DNA of 64,000 nucleotides from Pseudomonas sp. GM79 (GCF_000282495.1 NZ_AKJE01000066.1:26336-90335); one strand, 5' to 3'. Positions 8,379 through 16,976 are shown, numbered from the stretch's first letter. The notes: a model not told the origin generated them from the letters alone. Made by a program: numbers and translations.

Positions 8379-8888
8379 ATGACTATTTCCCTGTACGCCG
8401 CTTCCGTTCCGGTTTTCCAGCAAATGCTCAATGCCCTGAGCAACAACCTGAGCAAGGCCGAAGCCCACGCTACCGCGAAAAACATCGACCCGAACGCGTT
8501 CCTGCAAGCCCGTCTGTACCCGGACATGTTCCCGCTGGTGCGTCAGGTGCAGATCGCTGTTGATTTCGCCAAAGGCGTTTCGGCGCGTCTGGCTGAAGTC
8601 GAACTGCCGAAATATGACGACACCGAAACCACCTTCGCCGAACTGCAAGCGTTGATCGCCAAGGTCCTGGCTTTCATCGGCGAGATCAAACCCGAGCAGA
8701 TCGACGGCAAGGAAGGCATCGAGATCGTTACCCGTCCAGGCACGCCTAAAGAGAAGCGCTTCACTGGCCAGGCTTACCTGCTGAGCTATGGTTTGCCGCA
8801 GTTCTTCTTCCACGTGACCACCGCTTACGCACTGCTGCGTCACAACGGCGTGGAAGTGGGCAAGCGCGATTACATGGGCGCGTTCTAA
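8379..8888 (+). CDS. DUF1993 family protein
   Basis: A 169-residue protein beginning MTISLYAASVPVFQQMLNAL, matching the DUF1993 family of helical-bundle proteins that resemble DinB-like folds. Family stretches include ARLYPDMFPLVRQVQIAVDF and LPQFFFHVTTAYALLRHNGVEVGKRDYMGAF at the end. His816-type metal ligands are not obvious. The function is unknown. It is a single gene with its own terminator at 8902-8940. Confidence 0.82.
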   Translation: MTISLYAASVPVFQQMLNALSNNLSKAEAHATAKNIDPNAFLQARLYPDMFPLVRQVQIAVDFAKGVSARLAEVELPKYDDTETTFAELQALIAKVLAFIGEIKPEQIDGKEGIEIVTRPGTPKEKRFTGQAYLLSYGLPQFFFHVTTAYALLRHNGVEVGKRDYMGAF

Positions 8889-8901
8889 ACCGCCCAGATA
8901 C

Positions 8902-8940
8902 AAAAAAGCCCGCCAAGGTGTAAGCCTTGGCGGGCTTTTT
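8902..8940 (+). terminator. Intrinsic terminator after the DUF1993 gene
   Basis: AAAAAAGCCCGCCAAGG and CCTTGGCGGGCTTTTT form a long perfect stem with a short loop and a T tail. Because it starts with As and ends with Ts it could work in both directions. Confidence 0.92.
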
Positions 8941-8950
8941 CATTTTGCCT

Positions 8951-9097
8951 TCTGTAGGAGCCAGGCTTGCCGCGGAACCTGTGGGAGCGGGCTTGCTCGC
9001 GAAGACGGAGTGTTAGCCGACATCATCGTTGCCTGATACACCGCTTTCGCGAGCAAGCCCGCTCCCACATTTCGCCGGCAAGCCTGGCTCCTACAGG
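8951..9097. repeat. Nested inverted repeats: two REP types, one inside the other
   Basis: An outer pair of one repeat type (TGTAGGAGCCAGGCTTGCCG at 8952-8971 and its inverse at 9076-9095) encloses a standard REPIN (arms at 8980-9003 and 9045-9069). The whole unit lies between the DUF1993 terminator and the 3' end of sstT. Confidence 0.88.
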
Positions 9098-9103
9098 TGC
9101 GTT

Positions 9104-10336
9104 TTACGCCAAACGCTGCGCCTTCAGCTCTTCACGCTGGCACGCCGCCGCGGTGAACAGCACGTCGGTGGAGGAGTTCAGCGCGGTTTCCGCCGAGTCC
9201 TGCAACACACCGATGATGAAGCCGACTGCCACCACCTGCATGGCGATTTCGCTCGGGATGCCGAACAGGCTGCACGCCAGTGGAATCAGCAACAGCGAAC
9301 CGCCGGCCACGCCCGAGGCGCCACAGGCGCAGATCGCCGCGACAATGCTGAGCAGGATGGCTGTCGGAATGTCCACGGCGATGCCCAGGGTATGCACGGC
9401 GGCCAGGGTCAACACGGTGATGGTGATCGCAGCGCCGGCCATGTTAATGGTGGCGCCGAGCGGGATCGACACCGAGTAAGTGTCTTCGTGCAGGCCCAGG
9501 CGCTTGCTCAACTCCAGGTTGACCGGAATATTCGCCGCCGAACTACGGGTGAAGAAGGCGGTGATGCCGCTCTCGCGCAGGCAGGTGAGTACCAGCGGAT
9601 ACGGGTTGCGACGCAGCTTCCAGAACACAATGGCCGGGTTCATCACCAGCGCCACGAACAGCATGCAGCCCAACAACACAGCCAGCAGATGCATGTAACC
9701 GATCAAGGCACCGAAACCGGAGGTGGCGAGGGTCGAGGCCACCAGGCCGAAGATCCCCAATGGCGCAAAGCGAATCACCAGACGCACGATCAAGGTCACG
9801 CCATTGGAGAGATCGCCCAGTACTTCGCGCGTCGTCTCGCCGGCATGGCGAATCGCAACGCCCATGCCGATCGCCCAAGCCAGAATGCCGATGAAGTTGG
9901 CGTTCATCAGCGCACTGACCGGGTTGTCGACCACACTGAGCAACAGACTCTGCAACACTTCGCTGATGCCACCCGGTGCGGTCACTGCTACGTCTTGGGT
10001 CGACAGCACCAGGCTCGACGGAAACAGCGTACTGGCGATCACCGCCACCACGGCCGCCGCGAAGGTGCCCAGCAGGTACAGAAACAGAATCGGCCGGATG
10101 TGGGTTTCCTGGCCGTGCTTATGGTTGGCAATCGAAGCCATGACCAGCACGAACACCAGAATCGGCGCGACAGCCTTGAGCGCCGAGACGAACACTTTGC
10201 CGATGAAGGCGGTGGACTTGGCCAACTCAGGCGCGAACAGCGCCAGGGTAATCCCGGCGATCAGGCCGATGATGATTTGCGTGACCAGGCTGCTGTGTTT
10301 CAGGCGTTGCAAGAGAGAAGGGGATGAAGCGGTCAT
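9104..10336 (-). CDS. sstT: Na+/serine-threonine symporter SstT
   Basis: This 410-residue protein belongs to the DAACS (dicarboxylate/amino acid:cation symporter) family and matches SstT, which takes up serine and threonine with sodium. Family blocks include LKAVAPILVFVLVMASIANH, the re-entrant loop TRSSAANIPVNLELSKRLGL, SVSIPLGATINMAGAA and the C-terminal GVLQDSAETALNSSTDVLFTA. About eight membrane helices and two hairpins are expected. The ATG at 10336 matches the family start. The 3' end abuts the nested repeats. Confidence 0.92.
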   Translation of the reverse strand: MTASSPSLLQRLKHSSLVTQIIIGLIAGITLALFAPELAKSTAFIGKVFVSALKAVAPILVFVLVMASIANHKHGQETHIRPILFLYLLGTFAAAVVAVIASTLFPSSLVLSTQDVAVTAPGGISEVLQSLLLSVVDNPVSALMNANFIGILAWAIGMGVAIRHAGETTREVLGDLSNGVTLIVRLVIRFAPLGIFGLVASTLATSGFGALIGYMHLLAVLLGCMLFVALVMNPAIVFWKLRRNPYPLVLTCLRESGITAFFTRSSAANIPVNLELSKRLGLHEDTYSVSIPLGATINMAGAAITITVLTLAAVHTLGIAVDIPTAILLSIVAAICACGASGVAGGSLLLIPLACSLFGIPSEIAMQVVAVGFIIGVLQDSAETALNSSTDVLFTAAACQREELKAQRLA

Positions 10337-10671
10337 AACGGCATCTCTGATTTTATTAGGGTGCAGGGTTCCTTGGCTCATGCAGCAAAAAGCCGGGCAG
10401 GCCACATGGAGGGAACCGAAAGGGTCGCTACATCAATGCCAGTGAATGGCCGATGAGCAAAGTGTAAGTACCGCAGGGGCGCGGACTTTATCACAGCGTA
10501 GCCGTGATCCTTCAGACCTGTGACGATCTGCCACCCGATTGCTCAACGCGATTTGCAGGTTCGTGCAACCTCGTCCGGAAACACTCTGTTAAGCTTCGCC
10601 ATCCTCATTTTCAAGTTCTGCCAGTGAGCCTTCGGGCTGTCGCTGGTGTCGTCGTTTTCCTGGAGTTCTGC
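10337..10671. other. Divergent intergenic region between sstT and an MFS gene
   Basis: These 335 bases must contain both promoters. I see no REP element, tRNA, strong palindrome or conserved small ORF, and cannot pick out convincing -35/-10 pairs. A GGAG site near 10662 serves the MFS gene. Confidence 0.5.
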
Positions 10672-11826
10672 ATGCTGTTGCCCATTCTTCTGTTGTCCGC
10701 CGCCGGTTTTACGGTGCTGACCACGGAATTCATCATCGTCGGGCTGTTGCCGGCAATCGCCCGTGATCTGGACGTCAGCATCCCTCAAGCGGGTTTGCTG
10801 GTGACCCTGTTCGCCTTTACCGTGGCCGCTTTCGGGCCGTTCCTGACCGCCTACTTTGCAAGGTTTGAACGGCGCAAACTGTTTATCAGCGTACTGATCA
10901 TGTTCGGCCTGGCCAACACGCTGGCGGCACTGGCGCCGAACATCGGGGTGATGGCCGTTGCGCGATTGATTCCGGCGTTGGGGCTGCCGGTGTTCTGGGC
11001 ATTGGCCAGTGAAACTGCAGTGGACATCGTCGGGCCGGACTACGCCGGGCGGGCCATCGCCAAGATCGGTTTCGGCATTGTCTGCGCCACGGTGTTCGGT
11101 ATTCCGGTGGGTACGCTGATTTCCGATGCGTTCGGCTGGCGCAGTGCTTTCGGCATTCTGGCGGTGATCGCGTTTGCCAAGGCGTTGCTGCTGTTTATCT
11201 ACCTGCCGAAAACCAACCTGCACCAGCATCAGGTGAGTTTTCGCTCGCAGTTCAAAATTCTGCGCAGCCCGTTGATGCTGGGGCATGTGCTGTTATCGAT
11301 CCTGGTGTTCAGTGGCATGTTCACCGCGTACACCTACCTGGCGGACATTCTTGAGCGGCTGGCCGGTTTCGACGGCACGGTGGTCGGCTGGTGCCTGATG
11401 GGCTTCGGTGCGGTCGGCTTGATCGGCAATTCGCTGGGCGGCCGTGCGGTGGATCGGCATCCGCTTATTGCTTCAGTGACGTTCTGTGCCTTCATGATCG
11501 CTGGCATGGTGGCCTTGGTGCCGAACATTCATTCGCCGCTGGGTCTGGCGGCTGCGATGGGGATTTGGGGCGTGACTCAGGCCGCGCTGTTCCTGGTCAG
11601 CCACGTGCGCCTGATGAAGGCTGCCCCTGAAGCGCCGGCCTTTGCTGCGTCGTTGAACATTGCCGGGGCCAATCTCGGGATCGGTCTGGGCGCGATGGTC
11701 GGTGGGCGAGTGATCGACAGTGTTGGCCTGGGCGGCCTGGGTTTCGCGGCGGCCGGTTTTATCCTGGTCTCGATCCTGTTGGCGATGGCGCTGATGACCT
11801 TCAAACCTCGCGAAATCTGCGCCTGA
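10672..11826 (+). CDS. MFS transporter, DHA1 (drug:H+ antiporter-1) type
   Basis: A 384-residue, roughly 12-helix MFS protein of the DHA1/AraJ-PbuE-like group. The N-terminal helix motif GFTVLTTEFIIVGLLPAIARDL is typical of sugar-efflux and purine-efflux exporters (family signature TEF..G.LP.ia.dl). The loop 2-3 region reads AYFARFERRKLFI and helix 5 carries GIPVGTLISDAFGWRSAFG. The substrate is unknown. The start at 10672 has GGAG upstream and fits the family; the longer open frame upstream is non-conserved. It converges with the NhaR-like gene, 3 bases apart. Confidence 0.82.
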   Translation: MLLPILLLSAAGFTVLTTEFIIVGLLPAIARDLDVSIPQAGLLVTLFAFTVAAFGPFLTAYFARFERRKLFISVLIMFGLANTLAALAPNIGVMAVARLIPALGLPVFWALASETAVDIVGPDYAGRAIAKIGFGIVCATVFGIPVGTLISDAFGWRSAFGILAVIAFAKALLLFIYLPKTNLHQHQVSFRSQFKILRSPLMLGHVLLSILVFSGMFTAYTYLADILERLAGFDGTVVGWCLMGFGAVGLIGNSLGGRAVDRHPLIASVTFCAFMIAGMVALVPNIHSPLGLAAAMGIWGVTQAALFLVSHVRLMKAAPEAPAFAASLNIAGANLGIGLGAMVGGRVIDSVGLGGLGFAAAGFILVSILLAMALMTFKPREICA

Positions 11827-11829
11827 CAC

Positions 11830-12729
11830 TCACATCGCGGTGAACAACTCGCGTCGGGCACCTTCGGTAATCGCGACAATGCCCGGGTGCTTGATCTTGC
11901 GTTCCACCGAGATGGCGTAGAACGACTCGCTCACCGCATCGGTCTGGCCGATCAGTTCCACGCCACATTGGCGTTTCACTTCGTCGGCAATCACGCTCGG
12001 GCCGATGAATATCCCGCTGCCGGATTGGCCGAAGGCCTGCATCAAGGCGCTGTCGTCGAACTCGCCGACGATCTGCGGCTGGATCTGCTGTTCGGCAAAC
12101 CAGCGTTGCAAGCGACTGCGCACTACGGTTTCCGGCCCTGGAATCAACAGCGGGGCGCCGTGCAGGCTGCGCGGGAAGTCCTGGCCATACCGCGCCGCCA
12201 ATTCTGCGGTGGCGAAGAAGCTGATGCCGCATTCGCCGAGTTTCTGGCTGTAACCCTTGATGTCCAGATGCGAGGGCATCGGGCTGTCGGAAATCACCAG
12301 ATCAAGGCGCTGAATCGCCAGGTCGGCAAGCAAGCGTTCCAGTTTGTCTTCGCGACAGGTGATACGCAGGGGCTCGCTCAACTCCATGGTTGGCGCAATC
12401 AGGCGATAAACGATGGATTTGGGGACTACGTCGGCGACGCCCACCCGAAACAGAATCTGCTGCTCATTGGGCTGCGCCCGCAGCATCAACTCGAGCTCGC
12501 CACCGAGTTGAAACATCTGCTCGGCGTAAGGAAGCGTCTGACGTCCGGCTTCGGTAAGTTCCAGCTGCCGGCCGACCCGGCGAAACAACTCGATGCCATA
12601 GGTTTGCTCGAGCAGGGAAATCTGCCCGCTGATGGTCTGTGGCGTCAGGTTCAATTGCTCACAAGCGCGCACGATGCTGCCGGTCTTGGCCACCACCCAG
12701 AAATAATGCAGCTGCCGATAATTCAACAT
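11830..12729 (-). CDS. nhaR: NhaR-like LysR-family transcriptional activator
   Basis: A 299-residue LysR regulator. The winged helix-turn-helix (LNYRQLHYFWVVAKTGSIVRACEQLNLTPQTISGQI) with its aromatic-rich first helix is characteristic of NhaR, which in enterics responds to Na+ and activates nhaA. The effector domain runs from about residue 90. No nhaA is nearby, so the actual regulon is unclear. A 180-base gap separates it from the divergent small lipoprotein and terC genes. Confidence 0.8.
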   Translation of the reverse strand: MLNYRQLHYFWVVAKTGSIVRACEQLNLTPQTISGQISLLEQTYGIELFRRVGRQLELTEAGRQTLPYAEQMFQLGGELELMLRAQPNEQQILFRVGVADVVPKSIVYRLIAPTMELSEPLRITCREDKLERLLADLAIQRLDLVISDSPMPSHLDIKGYSQKLGECGISFFATAELAARYGQDFPRSLHGAPLLIPGPETVVRSRLQRWFAEQQIQPQIVGEFDDSALMQAFGQSGSGIFIGPSVIADEVKRQCGVELIGQTDAVSESFYAISVERKIKHPGIVAITEGARRELFTAM

Positions 12730-12910
12730 GTTGGTGAAATCCCGTTGTTCACATCATCCGTAAGGCATACGCCATACGCTGTCTGGATTCGTTAAAACCG
12801 AAGTATAGCCGCTGAAAATACGAATTTTCCTGAAGTATTTGCTTCCTTAGAATGCCTCGCTATCGACGGATCGCCTTTTCGGTTCTGTCTGTTCTATCGA
12901 GGAAAGCATC

Positions 12911-13153
12911 ATGAAGCTTAAAACCACGGCACTGCTGATTGCGTCTTTACTGGTGTTGGCCGGTTGCGACCAGGCCGAGAAAAGCGCTCAGCAATTGATG
13001 GGCAAGGCCGCCGAAACCGCCAAACAGGCGATTGACGATACCCACAAAGCCGCCGAGCAAGCGTTGAGCGATGCCACTGGCGGCTTGATCAGCAAGAAAG
13101 AGCAACCGGCCAAAGAGACGGACAAATCCGAATCTTCGTCCCAGGAAATCTAA
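12911..13153 (+). CDS. Small helical lipoprotein
   Basis: An 80-residue lipoprotein with a textbook type II signal peptide (lipobox LAGC, Cys19) and no Asp at +2 (next residue is Asp20 in CDQAE, which could favour inner-membrane retention in enterics; the rule differs in Pseudomonas). The mature part is an Ala/Lys/Glu-rich amphipathic helix followed by a Ser/Glu/Lys tail. It lies 28 bases upstream of the TerC-family gene, probably cotranscribed. Function unknown. Confidence 0.72.
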   Translation: MKLKTTALLIASLLVLAGCDQAEKSAQQLMGKAAETAKQAIDDTHKAAEQALSDATGGLISKKEQPAKETDKSESSSQEI

Positions 13154-13181
13154 ACCGTCTACAACGAGTCAGGACTGACCC

Positions 13182-13931
13182 ATGGAATACCTTTTAGAAC
13201 TTGCTGCAAGCCCCACTGCCTGGGTCGCCCTGGCCACGCTGGTGGTGATGGAAATCGTGCTCGGCATCGATAACCTGATCTTCATCTCGATCCTTACCAA
13301 CAAGCTGCCCGAACAGCATCGCCAGAAAGCGCGACGTATCGGTATCGGCATGGCGTTGATCCTGCGCCTGGCGCTGTTGAGCACCATCGCGTTCATCGTC
13401 CAGTTGACGGAGCCGGTGATCGATATTCTCGGCCATGCGTTCTCCTGGAAGGACATGATCCTGATTGCCGGTGGCCTGTTCCTGTTGTGGAAGGCGACCA
13501 CCGAGATCCACCACAGCATGGACCCGGCGCCGGATGATCCGACCTCGGCCACCTCGACCGTGACCCTGGGTTTTGCTGCTGCGATCGGTCAGATCCTGAT
13601 GCTGGACATGGTGTTCTCCATCGACAGCATCATTACCGCCGTCGGCATGACCGAGCATTTGCCGATCATGATCATCGCGGTGGTGGTGTCGGTACTGGTG
13701 ATGTTGCTGGCCGCTGACCCTCTGGCCAAGTTCATCAACGACAACCCGACGGTGGTGATGCTGGCACTGGGCTTCCTGATCATGATCGGCATGACGCTGA
13801 TCGCCGAAGGTTTTGGCGCCCACGTACCGAAAGGCTACGTCTACGCGGCCATGGCGTTCTCGGCCACGATCGAAGGCCTGAACATGCTGTCGCGTCGGGC
13901 CAGGCAGAAGCGCATCGCCGCTCAAGCGTAA
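13182..13931 (+). CDS. TerC family integral membrane protein
   Basis: A 249-residue membrane protein of the TerC/YkoY (LysE-superfamily) family with about seven helices. The two conserved acidic helices are visible: MEIVLGIDNLIFISI (about residues 22-36) and DMVFSIDSII (about 145-154), which carry the metal-binding Asp/Glu of the family. Characterised relatives export Mn2+ or feed metalloenzymes in the secretion pathway; tellurite resistance as such should not be assumed. A Cys-less, His-containing loop separates the halves. It follows the small lipoprotein gene closely. Confidence 0.85.
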   Translation: MEYLLELAASPTAWVALATLVVMEIVLGIDNLIFISILTNKLPEQHRQKARRIGIGMALILRLALLSTIAFIVQLTEPVIDILGHAFSWKDMILIAGGLFLLWKATTEIHHSMDPAPDDPTSATSTVTLGFAAAIGQILMLDMVFSIDSIITAVGMTEHLPIMIIAVVVSVLVMLLAADPLAKFINDNPTVVMLALGFLIMIGMTLIAEGFGAHVPKGYVYAAMAFSATIEGLNMLSRRARQKRIAAQA

Positions 13932-13948
13932 CCTGCGTTAAACGAAGC

Positions 13949-13980
13949 GGCCGCCTGAACTCGAAAGAGTCCAGGCGGCC
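13949..13980 (+). terminator. Hairpin after the TerC-family gene
   Basis: GGCCGCCTGAACTC and GAGTCCAGGCGGCC pair over 14 bp with one mismatch around a GAAA loop. No T run follows, so it may act as an mRNA 3'-end stabiliser or a weak terminator. Confidence 0.5.
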
Positions 13981-14007
13981 AATGCCTGTCAGTTAAGGCG
14001 CGGAACC

Positions 14008-14111
14008 TGTGGGAGCGGGCTTGCTCGCGAAAGCGGTGTTTCAGACGGCATCAATATTGACTGTCCCGCCGTCTTCGCGAGCAAGTCGAATCGTCGCACC
14101 GCCGCTCCCAC
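14008..14111. repeat. REPIN with an extended right arm
   Basis: The left arm is a standard REP (14008-14032). The right arm starts TTCGCGAGCAAG and ends CCGCTCCCAC, but TCGAATCGTCGCACCG lies between the halves (14085-14100), where the standard element has one base. Confidence 0.85.
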
Positions 14112-14131
14112 CTGGATTGTGCTTGACTCAC

Positions 14132-14302
14132 TCAGTGCGCGGTGGCGGGGTGTGCAGCGGCTTTATCGGTTTTCGCCACAGGTGCCGATTGAACCGGGTG
14201 GTGATGGTGCCGGCGGGTAATACGCAAAACGCCCCACAGCATGGCGGTGGCCACGGCCAGCCAGCCGGAGATCAACATTACAATGGTCATTGTCAGGCTC
14301 AT
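14132..14302 (-). CDS. Small single-span membrane protein with His/Ala-rich tail
   Basis: A 56-residue protein: one N-terminal membrane helix (SLTMTIVMLISGWLAVATAMLWGV, about residues 2-25) and a charged tail starting RITRRHHHHP that ends in Ala/His-rich sequence. GAGGAGG upstream of the ATG at 14302 fixes the start. The His cluster could bind metal, but this is speculation. No family recognised. Confidence 0.62.
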   Translation of the reverse strand: MSLTMTIVMLISGWLAVATAMLWGVLRITRRHHHHPVQSAPVAKTDKAAAHPATAH

Positions 14303-14527
14303 CAGTGCCTCCTCTTTGCCCTGCATCGGGCGCACACTCGTCCTTGGTAAATGACAGTCTAGCCGCTGCTGTATTTCAGGCTATTGACCAAAGGTCGCCT
14401 GTCACCAACCAGTTCGCTCTATCGAATGCAATCAACTGCCGGTTAAGGCTATACCGCTGTCGCGCGGCATCCTATGATCGACGGCCAAGCCGGCTGTGCG
14501 ATTGCCTGGCGTCTGAACAAGAGAGTG

Positions 14528-15202
14528 ATGATGGTGCGGGTATTTTCTCGAATTCGATCTTTGGTGCTGATCGTTGGCTGCGTTGCCGGCCTGGCTGGCT
14601 GTGCGGGGAGCGTGGCGCCTGAGATCAAGCGTCTGCCGGAGCGGGTCGAACTCAGCGGTACGTTCTACCGTGGGCAAAGTTATCAAAGCGGGCCTCAGGT
14701 GCTGGCTAGTCTGCTGTCCCAGCAGGGCATCGTGATAACCCCAGGGTTGCTCGACAAACCTCTGCATTTGCCGGGTGCCGAAGATCGGTTGCAGCAGAAT
14801 ATGCAGAACCTTGCCCGTGAGTACGGGATGGTGGTCTACCCCCTCGACAAAAATTTGCCGGCGCTGCTGACCCAGGTCGCCGCCGGTTATCCGGTGATGG
14901 TGCGCTTCACGGAAGGCTCGGCGTTCTGGGCGGAGCCGCGATACGCCATTCTCGCCGGTTACAACCGTCAGAAGCAGACCGTGCTGCTGCGCGCCGGGAT
15001 GGATCGTCGGTTGCTGATGGGGTTCAGCGCCTTTGAATCAGCATTCGAGAATGCCGGCGGTTGGGCCGTATTGATCCAGAAGCCGGACCAGATTCCAGCC
15101 AATGTCGATCAGTCGCGCTGGCTGAAAGCGGCGAGCGATCTTGCCCAGTCAGGTCAGGAACAGGCGGCAGCCCGGGCGAAGAAGGCGCTGACCGCGCAGT
15201 AA
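14528..15202 (+). CDS. Lipoprotein with degenerate C39-peptidase-like domain
   Basis: A 224-residue lipoprotein (lipobox LAGC, Cys25). Residues 50-185 follow the layout of Pseudomonas C39-family peptidase lipoproteins: a Q-x-x-x-C-GP-x-x-L block, a LPxxxxxLQxxM block, GxPVxV, then HYAxxxGYD and a GxWA block. The nucleophile position reads SYQSGPQVLASLL, with Ser54 instead of Cys. The catalytic His position reads EPRYAILAGYN, with Arg138. Both key residues are therefore missing, and a binding or structural role in the envelope is more likely than proteolysis. The start is at 14528 or the adjacent ATG at 14531. Homology to C39 is inferred from motif order. Confidence 0.68.
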   Translation: MMVRVFSRIRSLVLIVGCVAGLAGCAGSVAPEIKRLPERVELSGTFYRGQSYQSGPQVLASLLSQQGIVITPGLLDKPLHLPGAEDRLQQNMQNLAREYGMVVYPLDKNLPALLTQVAAGYPVMVRFTEGSAFWAEPRYAILAGYNRQKQTVLLRAGMDRRLLMGFSAFESAFENAGGWAVLIQKPDQIPANVDQSRWLKAASDLAQSGQEQAAARAKKALTAQ

Positions 15203-15296
15203 GTTTCCACTCGTCATCAGCATGGCACCGCCACGCTATGCTGAAGTCTCAAGTAGAGGGCCCGGTTTTTTCCGGGACCATGAACAGGAGGCGTCC

Positions 15297-15515
15297 ATGG
15301 CACAGTCCAATACCCCCACCGGCCCACACTCGTCTGAGCATTCGTCTGATAATGAGTTGGGGTTCGACCCCGATTCTCCAGACCTCGCCGATCCTCAGGT
15401 CGACCCCATCGGGCCCGCCAAGGCGCCCAGGGATATCAAACCGGGTGAGGAGGGCAAGAAGGCACCCGCGAAGCCTTACGACCCACTCGGTAATCTGAAA
15501 CCCAAGTCTCAGTGA
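15297..15515 (+). CDS. Small acidic, probably disordered protein
   Basis: A 72-residue hydrophilic protein starting MAQSNTPTGP; GGAGG upstream of 15297 sets the start. It is rich in Pro, Asp and Ser (NELGFDPDSPDLADPQVDP) and ends in a Lys/Pro tail. No signal peptide. It shares the DPDSP motif and composition with the next gene seven bases downstream, suggesting a tandem pair. Confidence 0.6.
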   Translation: MAQSNTPTGPHSSEHSSDNELGFDPDSPDLADPQVDPIGPAKAPRDIKPGEEGKKAPAKPYDPLGNLKPKSQ

Positions 15516-15522
15516 GGTGCGT

Positions 15523-15747
15523 ATGTCTACCGATTCGAGCTTTGACGACAAACGTCCAGACCCTCCAGAAAGTGTTCCGACAACCCCTGAAGCGGACCTG
15601 GACCCGGTGATGGATCCGGACAGCCCGTTAAGGGATCCCTTGGCCAGGCCGACAGTGGTGCCGACCAAGCATCCACAGGGCTGGAGAGACCCGAGTGCCG
15701 GGGATGGCATTCCGGATGACGATCAGATGCCGTTGCCCAATGATTGA
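15523..15747 (+). CDS. Small acidic, probably disordered protein
   Basis: A 74-residue Pro/Asp-rich protein beginning MSTDSSFDDK. The ATG at 15523 has GAGGTG upstream. It contains DLDPVMDPDSPLRDPLARP, similar in style to the previous gene, and shares its operon and the terminator at 15757. No known domain; function unknown. Confidence 0.6.
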   Translation: MSTDSSFDDKRPDPPESVPTTPEADLDPVMDPDSPLRDPLARPTVVPTKHPQGWRDPSAGDGIPDDDQMPLPND

Positions 15748-15756
15748 TGCTGGACG

Positions 15757-15788
15757 AAAAAAGCCCCGAATATTCGGGGCTTTCATTT
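15757..15788. terminator. Bidirectional terminator between a small-protein gene and pbpG
   Basis: AAAAAAGCCCCGAA, TAT and TTCGGGGCTTTCATTT form a compact hairpin with A and T runs on either side. It serves the plus-strand small genes and the minus-strand pbpG. Confidence 0.85.
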
Positions 15789-15800
15789 ACCGGCTCGACC

Positions 15801-16739
15801 TTATTTCGATGCTTCAACCACACCGCTCTGGCGATGCTTGAGGTTCTTGTCGGACTTGTATTGCAGGGCGACGGAGGGCACGTTGGCGCTCTTACCGGTT
15901 TCGACCCAGCTGCGAATCCGGCTGGCATCGGCAAAGTGCGTGTACTTGCCGAAAGCATCGAGAATCACCAGCGCCATCGGCCGATCTGACATGTGGGTCA
16001 CCAGCACCAGGCAGTGACCGGCCGCGTTGGTAAAGCCGGTTTTGGTCAGTTTGATGTCCCAGTTAGGCTTGTTGACCAAATGGTCGGTGTTGCGGAAACC
16101 CAAGCTGTAGTTGGGTTTGCGGAACGAAACGGTTTTTTCCTTGGTGGTGCTCAATTGAGTCAATAGTGGGTGCTTGTGTGCAGCGATCAGCAGTTTGCTC
16201 AAATCGCGGGCGGTGGACACATTGCGAGGAGAGAGGCCCGTCGGTTCGACAAAGTGGGTGCTGGTCATTCCCAGCGCTTTGGCTTTGGCGTTCATGGCGG
16301 CAATGAACGCGACATAGCCGCCCGGATAGTGATGGGCCAGACTCGCAGCGGCACGGTTTTCCGACGACATCAGGGCAATCAGCAGCATTTCCCGGCGAGG
16401 CAATTCGCTTTTGAGTTTGACTCGGGAAAACACGCCTTTCATTTCCGGGGTGTCGCTGATGTTGACGGAAAGGTATTCGTCCATGTTTTGCCGGGCTTCT
16501 ACCACCACCAGGCCAGTCATCAGTTTGCTGACGGATGCGATTGGCACTACGACGTCAGGGTTGCTGGCATAGATCACTTTGTTGGTTTGCATATCCATCA
16601 GCAAGACACTGCCGGAAGCGATCTTCAGTTGTGAAGTGTCTCGGGGTGCGGCAGTGGTTTCTGCGGCGTTGATCGTTGGCGTGGTGAAAGTCCCTGTGAA
16701 TGCAAAAAACAGGCTCAGGATTGAAAGACGGATTTTCAC
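15801..16739 (-). CDS. pbpG: D-alanyl-D-alanine endopeptidase PbpG (PBP7/8)
   Basis: A 312-residue periplasmic penicillin-binding protein with a cleavable signal peptide (about residues 1-26, ending INAAE). All three active-site motifs are present: S69-V-S-K72, S126-E-N128 and K233-T-G235. Family members cleave D-Ala-meso-DAP cross-links in peptidoglycan. It is of normal length. The single-gene unit shares a bidirectional terminator with the upstream small genes. Confidence 0.9.
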   Translation of the reverse strand: MKIRLSILSLFFAFTGTFTTPTINAAETTAAPRDTSQLKIASGSVLLMDMQTNKVIYASNPDVVVPIASVSKLMTGLVVVEARQNMDEYLSVNISDTPEMKGVFSRVKLKSELPRREMLLIALMSSENRAAASLAHHYPGGYVAFIAAMNAKAKALGMTSTHFVEPTGLSPRNVSTARDLSKLLIAAHKHPLLTQLSTTKEKTVSFRKPNYSLGFRNTDHLVNKPNWDIKLTKTGFTNAAGHCLVLVTHMSDRPMALVILDAFGKYTHFADASRIRSWVETGKSANVPSVALQYKSDKNLKHRQSGVVEASK

Positions 16740-16916
16740 GCTGGCGGACTCATAAAGGGTGGATATACCGTTTTGTAACGGGCTGTTTCTTTAAAAAGCG
16801 ACGCATTTTAGGAGTATGGCTGAAGAACTGTCGATGGTTGTTCGATGTTCAGATGAAATGCCTGGGCACCTGATAAAAACGGGCTTTTCCGGCGGATGGT
16901 CGAGCTTTTTTCTGCA

Positions 16917-16950
16917 GGCAAAAAGAACCCCGCGACTGGCGGGGTTCTTT
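16917..16950 (-). terminator. folD terminator
   Basis: AGAACCCCGC, GACTG and GCGGGGTTCT form a 10-bp perfect stem; on the minus strand it is followed by TTTTGCC. It lies 27 bases past the folD stop. Confidence 0.85.
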
Positions 16951-16976
16951 ATGCGGCGTTGCAAGCCAGCGTGAAC

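Noticed and set aside
9029..10327. 432-codon plus-strand open frame opposite sstT
   Set aside because: Gln/Arg/His-rich shadow translation that starts inside the REPIN; sstT on the other strand is clear.
13182..13931. Tellurite resistance by the TerC-family gene
   Set aside because: No other ter genes are present; this family is more often a metal exporter, so resistance cannot be claimed.
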